From assembly GCF_039645995.1 (NCBI RefSeq), contig NZ_CP147920.1:1922001-1986000 (forward strand): a DNA stretch of 64,000 nucleotides, written 5' to 3'. Under the pieces are notes generated by a model. That model had not been told where the DNA came from. It did no database searches and saw only the letters and a program-made list of their open reading frames with translations. Made by a program: the position numbers and the translations under genes. Of the stretch, positions 25,507 through 33,802 are shown in pieces. How positions within the stretch are numbered: the first letter of the stretch is position 1; each line of letters starts with the position of its first letter. Source of the DNA: Sulfurimonas sp. HSL3-1. Its GTDB lineage: Bacteria; Campylobacterota; Campylobacteria; Campylobacterales; Sulfurimonadaceae.

Positions 25507-25787
25507 GCTTACTCCTTCTCATCTCATCGTAAAAACTAACGAAGATTTTAGTGCAAAAAAATACATTCATGACAATTCTACGACCCAGGAGTCACAAAAT
25601 TATCACTTTGATAAGTTCTGCTTAACTTATTCTCTAACATGTTTCATAAATTTACATTTAATCTTTAAGGAAAATGACGAAGAAATGAATAAAATAATCA
25701 TTAATTATAATTATTCTAATTTTATCTTATTTTAATTTTGACGATAGTACTATTCATTTTCACCATTTTCATCGTCAAAGGAATAGA
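25507..25787. other. AT-rich divergent intergenic region
   Basis: This 281-bp stretch is far richer in A and T than its surroundings, especially 25660-25740. It separates the two halves of the sulfide locus and must hold both promoters. A perfect 9-bp inverted repeat TTTGACGAT (25737-25745) and ATCGTCAAA (25771-25779) lies just before the ribosome site at 25780. No gene was seen in it. Confidence 0.6.
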
Positions 25788-26123
25788 ATGACAACTTTCG
25801 GAAAACTCACAACCTCCGCACTGCTGGGCCTTGGCCTCCTTACTTCTGCACTGCACGCCGATGCAGGAAAAGGCCAACGCCTCTATCAGAAAAAGCTCAA
25901 AGAGACCTGCGGTATGACCGGTGCCGTCTTCGCGGCAAAGCATACGCAGATGGAGTGGGAAGAGGCCAAAGAGAACGGCAATCTTGCCGAAATGATGACC
26001 GAAGCCTGTCCCGAAGGCAAAAACTTTTTTGAAAGCGACAAGTTCGAAAGCAAATTCAAAGAGCACCTCTACGATTTCGTACACGACTTTGCAAGCGACA
26101 GCGGCAACATCCCCTCTTGCTGA
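25788..26123 (+). CDS. Small periplasmic protein resembling a cytochrome c without a heme motif
   Basis: This 111-residue protein has a signal peptide (about 1-25) and then GKGQRLYQKKLKETCGMTG, which aligns with the start of monohaem cytochromes c, but where CxxCH is expected only the second Cys (C41) remains and the His is absent. Three Cys occur in all (C41, C74 and the C-terminal C111). It opens the +-strand half of the sulfide locus, 77 bp before the DUF3373 protein. A periplasmic redox or sulfur-carrier role through its cysteines is possible (inference). Confidence 0.65.
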   Translation: MTTFGKLTTSALLGLGLLTSALHADAGKGQRLYQKKLKETCGMTGAVFAAKHTQMEWEEAKENGNLAEMMTEACPEGKNFFESDKFESKFKEHLYDFVHDFASDSGNIPSC

Positions 26124-26200
26124 TCGCCCGCCCCTTTCTCCGGAGGGCGTTATCCTCCGGACCCCTCGCCGATAACCCGTTTAACACCAAAAGGAAAACC

Positions 26201-27598
26201 ATGCGAAAAACCCTCCTTTCGACTGCGGCACTGACGCTGTTCTCCAGCGCGCTTCTTGCCGATGATGCATCGATGCAGGCAGAGATCGACGCCCTGATGC
26301 AAAAAGTGGAAAAACTCGAGAAGCAGCAAAAGCGCACCAACAAGAAACTGAGCCAGGTCAATGCGCAGAGCGCCAACGACAACGTCAAGTTCGGCATCGA
26401 CTTCAGAAATGCCGTCGACGTCATCGACTACCGCAACAATGAGAGCGACACCTATGCCACCAACCCCTCCTTGCTCTCCAGCCGCCTCTACCTCACCATG
26501 GGCGCGGCGCCGATGAAGGGATTGACCTTCCAGGGCAAACTCGCCGTCTATGCTACCTGGGGCAGCCATCTTTACGTGACCGACCCGGCACTGAAAGACT
26601 GGGCGGCCAGTTCGAAAGCCTCCGATACGGTCATGCGCGTCAAGGAAGCCTATTTTGTCTACTCCGACGAGCTCGGCGGACAGCCGATCAGCGTCTCGGT
26701 CGGCCGGCGCCCCTCCACCAACGGCTTCCTCGCCAACTACCGGGAGAACGAAACCGATCCCGGCTCCCCGCTCGCGCACATCACCAATATGGAAGTCAAC
26801 GGGGCCATGGTCCGTCTCGACTGGGGCCGCTTCATCGACGGGGCCTATACCAAATTCGTCTTCGGCCGCGCGCACAGCGGCGAGATGCAGGACATCTACG
26901 GCGACGTATCGGGCGCGCGCACGCCCTATGCCTTGAGCGGCGGTGACGTCAATACGACGCTCGAAGACACCAGCGTCGACTTCCTCGTCATACCGGGGAA
27001 TGCCTATGATGACGGGCAGTACCAGGTGATGTACCAGTGGGCGCACATCTTCAATACCAAAGGCCGCAAGCTCGACGGGAACATTCCCAAAGCGGCATCC
27101 GGGACGGCCGACCTCTTCTCCGTCGGTCTGAAGGTCACCGGCATCGGCGAAGAGATCAGCGACTTCCTGGATGAGACGACCCTCTTCGTTTCAGGCGCGT
27201 ATACGCACTACGACGCCAAGAGCGGTTACACGCTCATAGGCTCTTCCGACGGCGGCGTGCGCAGCGGCAGCTCCCTCTGGGCCGGGGTCATCATCCCGGA
27301 CATGCTCACCGAACGCGGCAGACTCGGGTTTGAATACAACCGGGGTTCAAAGTACTGGACGCCGATGACCTGGGCGGAAGATACGGCAATAGGCTCGAAA
27401 ATCGCCGTGCGCGGCAGTGCCTATGAGGCGTACTGGAACTTCGACCTCTTCGGCGTCAAATACCTGCCGTCGCAGATCCGCTACACCTATGTGCAGCATG
27501 ACTATACGCCCAATATCAACTGCGCCGGATGGGTAGCGCCCGTCGAAACGGACATTACGGCGACTGACCTGCGTTTTGCCGTCAGCTACCGATACTGA
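26201..27598 (+). CDS. DUF3373-type outer-membrane protein
   Basis: This 465-residue protein has a signal peptide (MRKTLLSTAALTLFSSALLA), a coiled coil (about 24-55; EIDALMQKVEKLEKQQKRTN) and a beta-barrel with the segments RLYLTMGA, GRRPSTNGFLANYREN and a C-terminal YRY. These features match the DUF3373 porin-like family that is common in Campylobacterota. I use the ATG at 26201, with AAAAGGAA upstream, because an earlier ATG at 26117 overlaps the preceding gene and would destroy the signal peptide. Position between the periplasmic protein and a Tat-exported SQR-like protein suggests handling of sulfide or sulfur at the surface (inference). Confidence 0.8.
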   Translation: MRKTLLSTAALTLFSSALLADDASMQAEIDALMQKVEKLEKQQKRTNKKLSQVNAQSANDNVKFGIDFRNAVDVIDYRNNESDTYATNPSLLSSRLYLTMGAAPMKGLTFQGKLAVYATWGSHLYVTDPALKDWAASSKASDTVMRVKEAYFVYSDELGGQPISVSVGRRPSTNGFLANYRENETDPGSPLAHITNMEVNGAMVRLDWGRFIDGAYTKFVFGRAHSGEMQDIYGDVSGARTPYALSGGDVNTTLEDTSVDFLVIPGNAYDDGQYQVMYQWAHIFNTKGRKLDGNIPKAASGTADLFSVGLKVTGIGEEISDFLDETTLFVSGAYTHYDAKSGYTLIGSSDGGVRSGSSLWAGVIIPDMLTERGRLGFEYNRGSKYWTPMTWAEDTAIGSKIAVRGSAYEAYWNFDLFGVKYLPSQIRYTYVQHDYTPNINCAGWVAPVETDITATDLRFAVSYRY

Positions 27599-27658
27599 CA
27601 AGCCCGTCTAAACGACACCCCTGCCGTTTTGGCGGCAGGACCATAAGGAGTGGAATAA

Positions 27659-29101
27659 ATGAATATGAAAAAACGGTTTAACAACCCGGAGCTGAAAACG
27701 CCTTCGGTCAACCTGTCGCGCCGCGAGGCGCTCAAACTGATGGGGATCTCCCCTATTGCCGCCGGGGTGCTCGCTTCCGCCGGAAGCAGCAGCGTCACCG
27801 AGGCCCGCGCCTCCGGCGCGAAGGGCAAAATCGTCATCGTCGGCGGGGGTGCGGGCGGCATCATGGCGATGGCGCGCCTGCACCGCGCCCTCTCCGATCC
27901 CGACATCACCCTGATCGCCCCGAACGAAAAACACCTCTACCAGCCGGGGCAGGTCTTCATGGCCGCGGGCGAATACACCTATGACGACATCGTCAAAGAG
28001 AACCGGGAGTTCATCCCCGACGACGTCAACTGGATCAAGGACGAGGTCAAAACCTTCGACCCGGACAATAACAGGGTCATCACCCGTGCCGGCGAGGAGG
28101 TCTTCTACGACTATCTCGTCGTCGCGACGGGCCTGCAGTACCATTATGAATGGATCGAGGGTCTCGGCGCCGACATGATCGGCCAGAACGGCATCTCCAG
28201 CGTCTACCTGAACGACCCGGAAAAGGGGACGGCAGACGGCGGCTCCCTCACCTGGGAGTGGTTCAACGCCCTCAAAGCCGCGGCCAAAACGGGCAATCCG
28301 AAGGTCATCTGCACCCAGCCGGGCACCCCGATCAAGTGCGGCGGCGCCCCGCAGAAGATCCTCTACCTCAGCGACGACTTCCTCAAGCGCGACGGTCTCA
28401 GCGCGGAGTTCACCTTTGCGACAAACGGCGGCAGCCTCTTCGGGGTGCCGGAAGTGAACAAGACACTGGTCGAAGAGGTGCAGCCGCGCTACGGCAACAT
28501 CACGAACAAATTCGGCCACAACCTCGTCGCCATCGATGCCGCCGGCAAAGTCGCGACCTTCGAACACAAGTACGAGGTCCAGGGCGAGTACGACGAGGAC
28601 CTCGAAGAGTACGACATGATCACCAAGGTCGACCGCGTGGAAATGCCCTATGATTTTATCCATATCGTCCCGCCGATGAGCGCGCCGGACGCCGTCGCCT
28701 CCTCGCCGCTGGGGTGGCAGAAAGGCTCCGCCAAAGGGTGGCTCGAAGTCGACCGCTACACCCTGCAGCACCTGCGCTACCCCAATGTCTTCGGCATCGG
28801 GGACGTCTGCGGCATCCCGCTGGGCAAAACAGGCGGGAGTGCGCGCCACCACGGGCCGATCATGGTCGCCAACCTCCTGGCGCAGATGGAAGGCAAGGAA
28901 CCCAAAGAGAAGTTTGACGGCTATACCGTCTGTCCCCTCAAAACGCAGTATGGTAAAATCATCCTGGCCGAGTTCGACTACGACGGCGCCGCGCCCTCCT
29001 TCCCGCTCGCCGTCGGCGAGCAGCGCTGGGCGTGGTGGGCCTTTGACCTGTACATGCTCAAACCGATGTACTGGTACCTGATGATGCGGGGGCTGATGTA
29101 G
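27659..29101 (+). CDS. Tat-exported sulfide:quinone oxidoreductase/flavocytochrome-type flavoprotein
   Basis: This 480-residue protein has a twin-arginine signal (SRREALKLMG at 20-29), the FAD motif VGGGAGGIMA (61-70), Cys at 218, 227, 384 and 425, and a hydrophobic/aromatic C-terminal tail (WAWWAFDLYMLKPMYWYLMM) that should dock into the membrane. Such enzymes oxidise sulfide in the periplasm. It differs from the cytosol-side homologue at 24037, which lacks a signal, so the locus may oxidise sulfide on both sides of the membrane or one copy has another substrate. AAGGAG precedes the start. Confidence 0.83.
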   Translation: MNMKKRFNNPELKTPSVNLSRREALKLMGISPIAAGVLASAGSSSVTEARASGAKGKIVIVGGGAGGIMAMARLHRALSDPDITLIAPNEKHLYQPGQVFMAAGEYTYDDIVKENREFIPDDVNWIKDEVKTFDPDNNRVITRAGEEVFYDYLVVATGLQYHYEWIEGLGADMIGQNGISSVYLNDPEKGTADGGSLTWEWFNALKAAAKTGNPKVICTQPGTPIKCGGAPQKILYLSDDFLKRDGLSAEFTFATNGGSLFGVPEVNKTLVEEVQPRYGNITNKFGHNLVAIDAAGKVATFEHKYEVQGEYDEDLEEYDMITKVDRVEMPYDFIHIVPPMSAPDAVASSPLGWQKGSAKGWLEVDRYTLQHLRYPNVFGIGDVCGIPLGKTGGSARHHGPIMVANLLAQMEGKEPKEKFDGYTVCPLKTQYGKIILAEFDYDGAAPSFPLAVGEQRWAWWAFDLYMLKPMYWYLMMRGLM

Positions 29102-29104
29102 CAG

Positions 29105-29344
29105 ATGCGTAAACCGATGCTAAGAGAGGGTGCGATCTTCGCGCTGCTGCTTATCGCATTGTCACTGCTTCTGCACCCGGACCTGCTCAGCGATCCGGGC
29201 ACGCGTCTTTCGCAGATGACCGGGAGGGGAAACTATCTCCACCCCCTAGTCTATACCCTGCTTGTCTATCTTGTCGTGCTCCTGCTGCGGGGGGTGATCC
29301 GCCTGTTCGCACGCTTCTTCCGCCGCAGCGGCAGCGCAGACTGA
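29105..29344 (+). CDS. Small two-helix membrane protein of the sulfide locus
   Basis: This 79-residue protein has a hydrophobic helix at about 10-27, a polar stretch and a second helix at about 44-62, ending in basic residues. It begins 3 bp after the Tat flavoprotein stop, so it is co-transcribed and probably coupled. No family is recognised; a membrane partner of the flavoprotein is plausible from position alone. Confidence 0.7.
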   Translation: MRKPMLREGAIFALLLIALSLLLHPDLLSDPGTRLSQMTGRGNYLHPLVYTLLVYLVVLLLRGVIRLFARFFRRSGSAD

Positions 29345-29350
29345 ACGCTT

Positions 29351-31963
29351 TTATCCCGCCAGAATCTTTCCGACGATCTCGTAAACGTTTTTCGAAATAC
29401 CCCGGTGCGCCTGCACCTTCTCCAGCGCATCGCGCATCTGGGCACGGCTGTGGGCGTTCAGACGGTTGTAGGTCTTGAAAGCACCGGAAAGCCCCGCCGC
29501 GATCATCGGGTTGATCGCATCCAGGGCGATGATCTGCTCGGCAACGAAGGCGTAGCCGCTGCCGTCATAGGCGTGGAAGTGGTACGGGTTGCGGGCGAAG
29601 CTGCCGATCAGGGAGCGCACGAGGTTCGGAACTTTGATGTTGAAGACCTCATCCTCCATCGCCGCGCGTACCCGTGAAAGCGTATCGGGCTGCGGGGAGG
29701 AGGCGATGACACTGAAGTACTTCGTCATCACCAGCATGTCGCCGCTGTAGCGCTCGTAGAAGTCGCGCATCGGCGCCTCCGCCGCCTCCGGTGCCCCGTG
29801 GTGCAGCAGCTGCAGCGCAGCCAGGCGGTCCGTCATCGTATGACTCTCTTCATACTGTGCCATTGCGCTGTCGATGCTCTCGGCGTCCTGCTGCGCCATT
29901 AGGTACCCGAGAAGCCGGTTTTTCAGCGCGCGCGCCCCGATGCTCTCCGCTTCAAGCCCCATATGTGCCGGACGGTGCAGGAGTGCGTAGAGATGGCGCA
30001 TCGTCGCTTCGCAGGCAACGGCGATCTCGCGGCGTAGGGCGTCGGAGGCTTCAAGGATGGCGTGGACGTCGACGGTCTGCTGCGTCTGCATCAGCATCGT
30101 CACCGTCGGCAGGGAGAGCAGCTGCGCCTTGAACTGCAGGTCAAGGGACTCATCTTCGAGGATATGCTTGAAGCTCTCAAGGAACTGCGGGCTGACCGCC
30201 TCCCCGCGCATCATCGCCTCCAGGGTCGAGCGTGCAAAGGACTGGGCCGCTTCGTAGCGGACGAACCCGTCGCTATCAAAGCGCATCAGGTTCATCACGT
30301 CCTCCTGGGGGTACTCCATGACAACCGGGGCGCCAAAGTGGCGGTTGAGCGACAGCGCAGGCTCGCTGGCCAGCCCGCCGAAGGTGAAGCTCTCCTCGTC
30401 GCGGGTAATGAGCAGGATCCCCCGCTCCAGCAGCGGCTGTGCCCCGGTATCGCCCTCGAGCTGCAGCGGGAGTTCCTCGCCCGCATGCCCGAGCAGCGCG
30501 AGACGCAGCGGCATGCAGTAGGGCTGCTGCTTCCGGCCGTCCACCGCGTCGGGAACGATCTGCTCGAGCTTCAGCGTCAGCCGGCCCGACGCCGGATCGT
30601 AGGAGTGCTCTGCGCAGAGCGAGGGGGTACGTTCCTGGGAGTACCACAGCGCGAACTGTGCGAGGTCGATCGGGCTGTGCTGCTGCATCGCCCAGAGAAA
30701 ATCCTCCGTGCGCACGGCCTGGCCGTCGAAGGTCTCGAAGTAGAGGTCCATGGCCGCGCGCCACGCCTTCTCCCCCAGGATCGTGTGAAGCATACGGATC
30801 ACTTCCGAGCCCTTCTCATACACCGTCGCCGTGTAGAAGTTGTTGATCTCGATGTACTGTTCGGGCTTGATGGGGTGCGCGGTCGGGCCCGCGTCCTCGG
30901 GGAACTGCCGCTCGCGCAGCATGTCGACGTCCCGGATGCGCTGGACAACCTCGGACTGCATGTCGGCGCTGAAGCTCTGGTCGCGGAAGACGGTGAGCCC
31001 CTCTTTGAGGGTCAGCTGGAACCAGTCGCGGCAGGTGATGCGGTTCCCGGTCCAGTTGTGGAAATACTCGTGCGCGATGACGCTCTCGATCCCCAGGAAG
31101 TCGGCATCCGTCGCCGTCTCCTCGTCGGCCAGGACGTAGTGGGAGTTGAAGATATTGAGCCCCTTGTTCTCCATTGCCCCCATGTTGAAGCTGTCCACGG
31201 CGACGATGTTGTAGACGGAGAGGTCGTAGCTGCGGCCGTAGGTCTCCTCGTCCCAGCGCATCGACGCCTTGAGCGAACGCATCGCGTGGTCGGCGCGCGG
31301 CTCGTTGCCCTTGTCGACATAGATGTGCAAGGCGACCTCGTTGCCCTCCGCCGTCGTAAAGTTGTCGCTGATACGGCCCAGGTCCCCGGCCACGAGGGCA
31401 AAGAGGTAGGAGGGCTTCGGAAAGGGGTCTTTCCAGAGGGCGTAGTGGCGCCCGTCGGGGAAACTCCCCTCCTCTTCCAGGTTCCCGTTGCTGAGCAGTA
31501 CCGGGCAGACGGACTGCTCCGCGATCACCTTGACGGTGAAGACGCTCATATTGTCGGGGCGGTCGATAAAGTAGGTGATGCGGCGGAAGCCGTGGGGTTC
31601 GCACTGGGTGCAGTAGATGCCCCCCGAACGGTAAAGCCCCTCCAGGGCCGTATTCTTGTCCGGATAGATCTTCGTGACCACCTGCACCGTCGCCTCGGCA
31701 CCCGGGTCGAAGAGCGTCAGCGTCTCTTCGTTCCGTTCGTAGGCGTCCGTGGGGATCTTCACGTCATCGACCTTGACGCAGAGCAGCTCCAGGTCATCGC
31801 CGTCGAGCAGCAGCGGGACCGGAACGTCACCGCGGCGCTTGATCGCCATGCGGTTGATCACCAGGGTATGCTCTTCGAAAATCTCGAACGTCAATTCCGT
31901 ACTCAGGATGTGGTATGCCGGGGCTTCATACTCTTTCAGATAAATCGTTTTGGGTTGGGACAT
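29351..31963 (-). CDS. pepN: Aminopeptidase N
   Basis: This M1-family zinc exopeptidase removes N-terminal residues from peptides. The 870-residue product has GAMEN at 262-266 and HEYFH at 298-302 with the downstream zinc Glu, and the typical C-terminal helical domain. I start at the ATG at 31963 (MSQPKTIYLKEY), since the earlier in-frame ATG at 31996 adds residues absent from the family. It is a single gene, convergent with the small membrane protein (6 bp apart). Confidence 0.95.
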   Translation of the reverse strand: MSQPKTIYLKEYEAPAYHILSTELTFEIFEEHTLVINRMAIKRRGDVPVPLLLDGDDLELLCVKVDDVKIPTDAYERNEETLTLFDPGAEATVQVVTKIYPDKNTALEGLYRSGGIYCTQCEPHGFRRITYFIDRPDNMSVFTVKVIAEQSVCPVLLSNGNLEEEGSFPDGRHYALWKDPFPKPSYLFALVAGDLGRISDNFTTAEGNEVALHIYVDKGNEPRADHAMRSLKASMRWDEETYGRSYDLSVYNIVAVDSFNMGAMENKGLNIFNSHYVLADEETATDADFLGIESVIAHEYFHNWTGNRITCRDWFQLTLKEGLTVFRDQSFSADMQSEVVQRIRDVDMLRERQFPEDAGPTAHPIKPEQYIEINNFYTATVYEKGSEVIRMLHTILGEKAWRAAMDLYFETFDGQAVRTEDFLWAMQQHSPIDLAQFALWYSQERTPSLCAEHSYDPASGRLTLKLEQIVPDAVDGRKQQPYCMPLRLALLGHAGEELPLQLEGDTGAQPLLERGILLITRDEESFTFGGLASEPALSLNRHFGAPVVMEYPQEDVMNLMRFDSDGFVRYEAAQSFARSTLEAMMRGEAVSPQFLESFKHILEDESLDLQFKAQLLSLPTVTMLMQTQQTVDVHAILEASDALRREIAVACEATMRHLYALLHRPAHMGLEAESIGARALKNRLLGYLMAQQDAESIDSAMAQYEESHTMTDRLAALQLLHHGAPEAAEAPMRDFYERYSGDMLVMTKYFSVIASSPQPDTLSRVRAAMEDEVFNIKVPNLVRSLIGSFARNPYHFHAYDGSGYAFVAEQIIALDAINPMIAAGLSGAFKTYNRLNAHSRAQMRDALEKVQAHRGISKNVYEIVGKILAG

Positions 31964-32101
31964 GCTTTTTCCGTTTCTCGTAAATAGGCTGTGCAATCTT
32001 AACGTAGGCAGACCTGAACCCTATTTAAGAACATTACGTTCCATTTTGGGGTAAGATTGAGGAGACCAACAGAAACAAATAGCGAAGGGGAGTTCTTGAG
32101 A

Positions 32102-33310
32102 ATGAAAACGACACACACTTTTGCACGGCAGCCTATTTTGGATACCGAAAAGAACATCTACGGCTATGAGTTTTATTACCGCAACAATGTCGGCGAAAGC
32201 GGCTTCGAGAACGCCCGGGCCGCGACCGCCTCCCTGCTCGTGGCGCTGCTCAACCAGATCGGGTTGCAAAAAGCCTCCGAGAACCGCCCGCTCTTTATCA
32301 ACATCGATTCGTCGGTCCTGCTGACGGACCTCCTGCTGGCGGTCCCGCCGAAGCTGTTTGTTTTCGCCCTCCCCGCCGACGCGCAGCTGGGAACCCGGGA
32401 GGCGGAGGTCCTCAGAAAACTGCATCACAGCGGCTACCGCTTCGCCCTTGAGAACATTGATACGCAGCAGGGGCTCACCGGCGTTTACGACGTCCTGCTT
32501 CCCTTTATCGATTTCATCAAGATCGACGCCAGTGCCACCGACAACGATCTGCTGCCGAAGATCGTCGATCGCTTCAAAGGCAAACAGCTGGTTGCCGAAC
32601 GCGTCGAGATCGACGACGTCTTCGATGCCTACCGAGAAAGTGGCTTCCGCTACTTCCAGGGATTTGCCTGCGGTGCGCCCGTCCTGATGGAGTACAACCG
32701 TGTCGACCCCAAGCACATGGGAGTCGTCAAGATCTACAACATGCTGCTTGACGGCACCCCCATGGACCAGATCGCCAAGGAGATGCGCAATCACAACGAG
32801 CTCTCCATGCAGCTGCTGCAGTACCTGCACTCCCACTCCCTCAACAACCCCTTTCCCAACCGCTCCATCGAGGAGATCATTGTCAAAATGGGCACCGAGC
32901 AGCTCAAACACTGGCTCTCGCTGATCATCTTCGCCAAAAGCGGCCAGACAATCCAGGAGGGCAAAAGCCCCCTCTCAAAACTGATGGAGCAGCGCATCGA
33001 CGTCATGCACTGTACCATCAGCTGCATGCAGAGCGAGGATGAACAGCTCTTTGACAGCGCACGCCTCATGGCCCTGATCTCCCTGATGGAACCGGTCCTC
33101 GGCCTCCCCCTCAAAGCGGCGCTCTCCGGACTGCCGGTCGACAACCATATCGAAGATGCCCTGCTGCTGCATTCGGGCCGCCTCGGGAAGATCTTCGGCC
33201 TGGCCCTGGCCCTGGAAAAAGATGACGCCGCCTCGGTACGCCTGCTGATGGACGAGCTGGGGCTGGAGCCGGAGATTCTCCCGACACTGAAAAACATGAT
33301 CAAAATGTAA
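32102..33310 (+). CDS. EAL-HDOD two-domain signalling protein (degenerate EAL)
   Basis: This 402-residue protein has an EAL-like fold in residues 1-200 that opens with FARQPILDTEKNIYGYEFYYRN. The EAL motif is replaced (YEFYYR) and only the FIKIDAS part is recognisable, so c-di-GMP hydrolysis is unlikely. Residues 205-395 form an HDOD domain. This matches the YuxH/CdgJ-type proteins that act as regulators. I use the ATG at 32102, with GGGGAG upstream. The thpR start follows directly on its stop. Confidence 0.85.
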   Translation: MKTTHTFARQPILDTEKNIYGYEFYYRNNVGESGFENARAATASLLVALLNQIGLQKASENRPLFINIDSSVLLTDLLLAVPPKLFVFALPADAQLGTREAEVLRKLHHSGYRFALENIDTQQGLTGVYDVLLPFIDFIKIDASATDNDLLPKIVDRFKGKQLVAERVEIDDVFDAYRESGFRYFQGFACGAPVLMEYNRVDPKHMGVVKIYNMLLDGTPMDQIAKEMRNHNELSMQLLQYLHSHSLNNPFPNRSIEEIIVKMGTEQLKHWLSLIIFAKSGQTIQEGKSPLSKLMEQRIDVMHCTISCMQSEDEQLFDSARLMALISLMEPVLGLPLKAALSGLPVDNHIEDALLLHSGRLGKIFGLALALEKDDAASVRLLMDELGLEPEILPTLKNMIKM

Positions 33311-33802
33311 ATGCGCCTCTTTCTCGCCCAGGCGGCGACGCTTTACGACTACCCCGGTATCCAGGCAGCCTTCACCCCCTGTATGCAGGGCCGGTGGCGC
33401 CCGGAATCCTCCCTGCACGCGACACTGCTCTTCCTGGGGGATCGCTTCCCTCCCGAAAGGGTCATCGACCTTGTCCGCCGCTGCGATCTCCCCATGGCCG
33501 ATGCCTATATCAAAGGGATTGAACGCTTTTCCCACAACCGCATCCTTTATGCCGCGAGCGAGCACCCGACACTGGTGGAGGGGCACCGGATGCTCAGCAG
33601 CGCTTTTGAAATGCAGCCCCACGGGCACTACATCCCCCACGTCACCCTGATGCGCTACAAAAAGATCGAGACGGCATGTTTCGAAAAGGAGAAGACGACT
33701 GCCGAGGCGGTCATTGCGGGGAAAATAGAAGGGGGGTTAAAACTGATGCGCAGCACGTTGACGCCCGCCGGCGCCGTCTACGACACTCTTTACGCGTTCT
33801 GA
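33311..33802 (+). CDS. thpR: RNA 2',3'-cyclic phosphodiesterase (2H family)
   Basis: This 163-residue 2H phosphoesterase has both HxTx motifs, HATLLFLG (about 36-43) and HVTLMRY (about 115-121). Members open 2',3'-cyclic phosphates on RNA ends. Its ATG follows the stop of the EAL-HDOD gene without a gap (TAAATG), so expression is coupled. Its 3' end overlaps the convergent pepP gene by 13 bp. Confidence 0.88.
   Translation: MRLFLAQAATLYDYPGIQAAFTPCMQGRWRPESSLHATLLFLGDRFPPERVIDLVRRCDLPMADAYIKGIERFSHNRILYAASEHPTLVEGHRMLSSAFEMQPHGHYIPHVTLMRYKKIETACFEKEKTTAEAVIAGKIEGGLKLMRSTLTPAGAVYDTLYAF

Noticed and set aside
30062-31987. 641-codon plus-strand frame opposite pepN
   Set aside because: Shadow of the M1 peptidase gene; composition is Val/Asp/Arg-biased and no family motif is visible.
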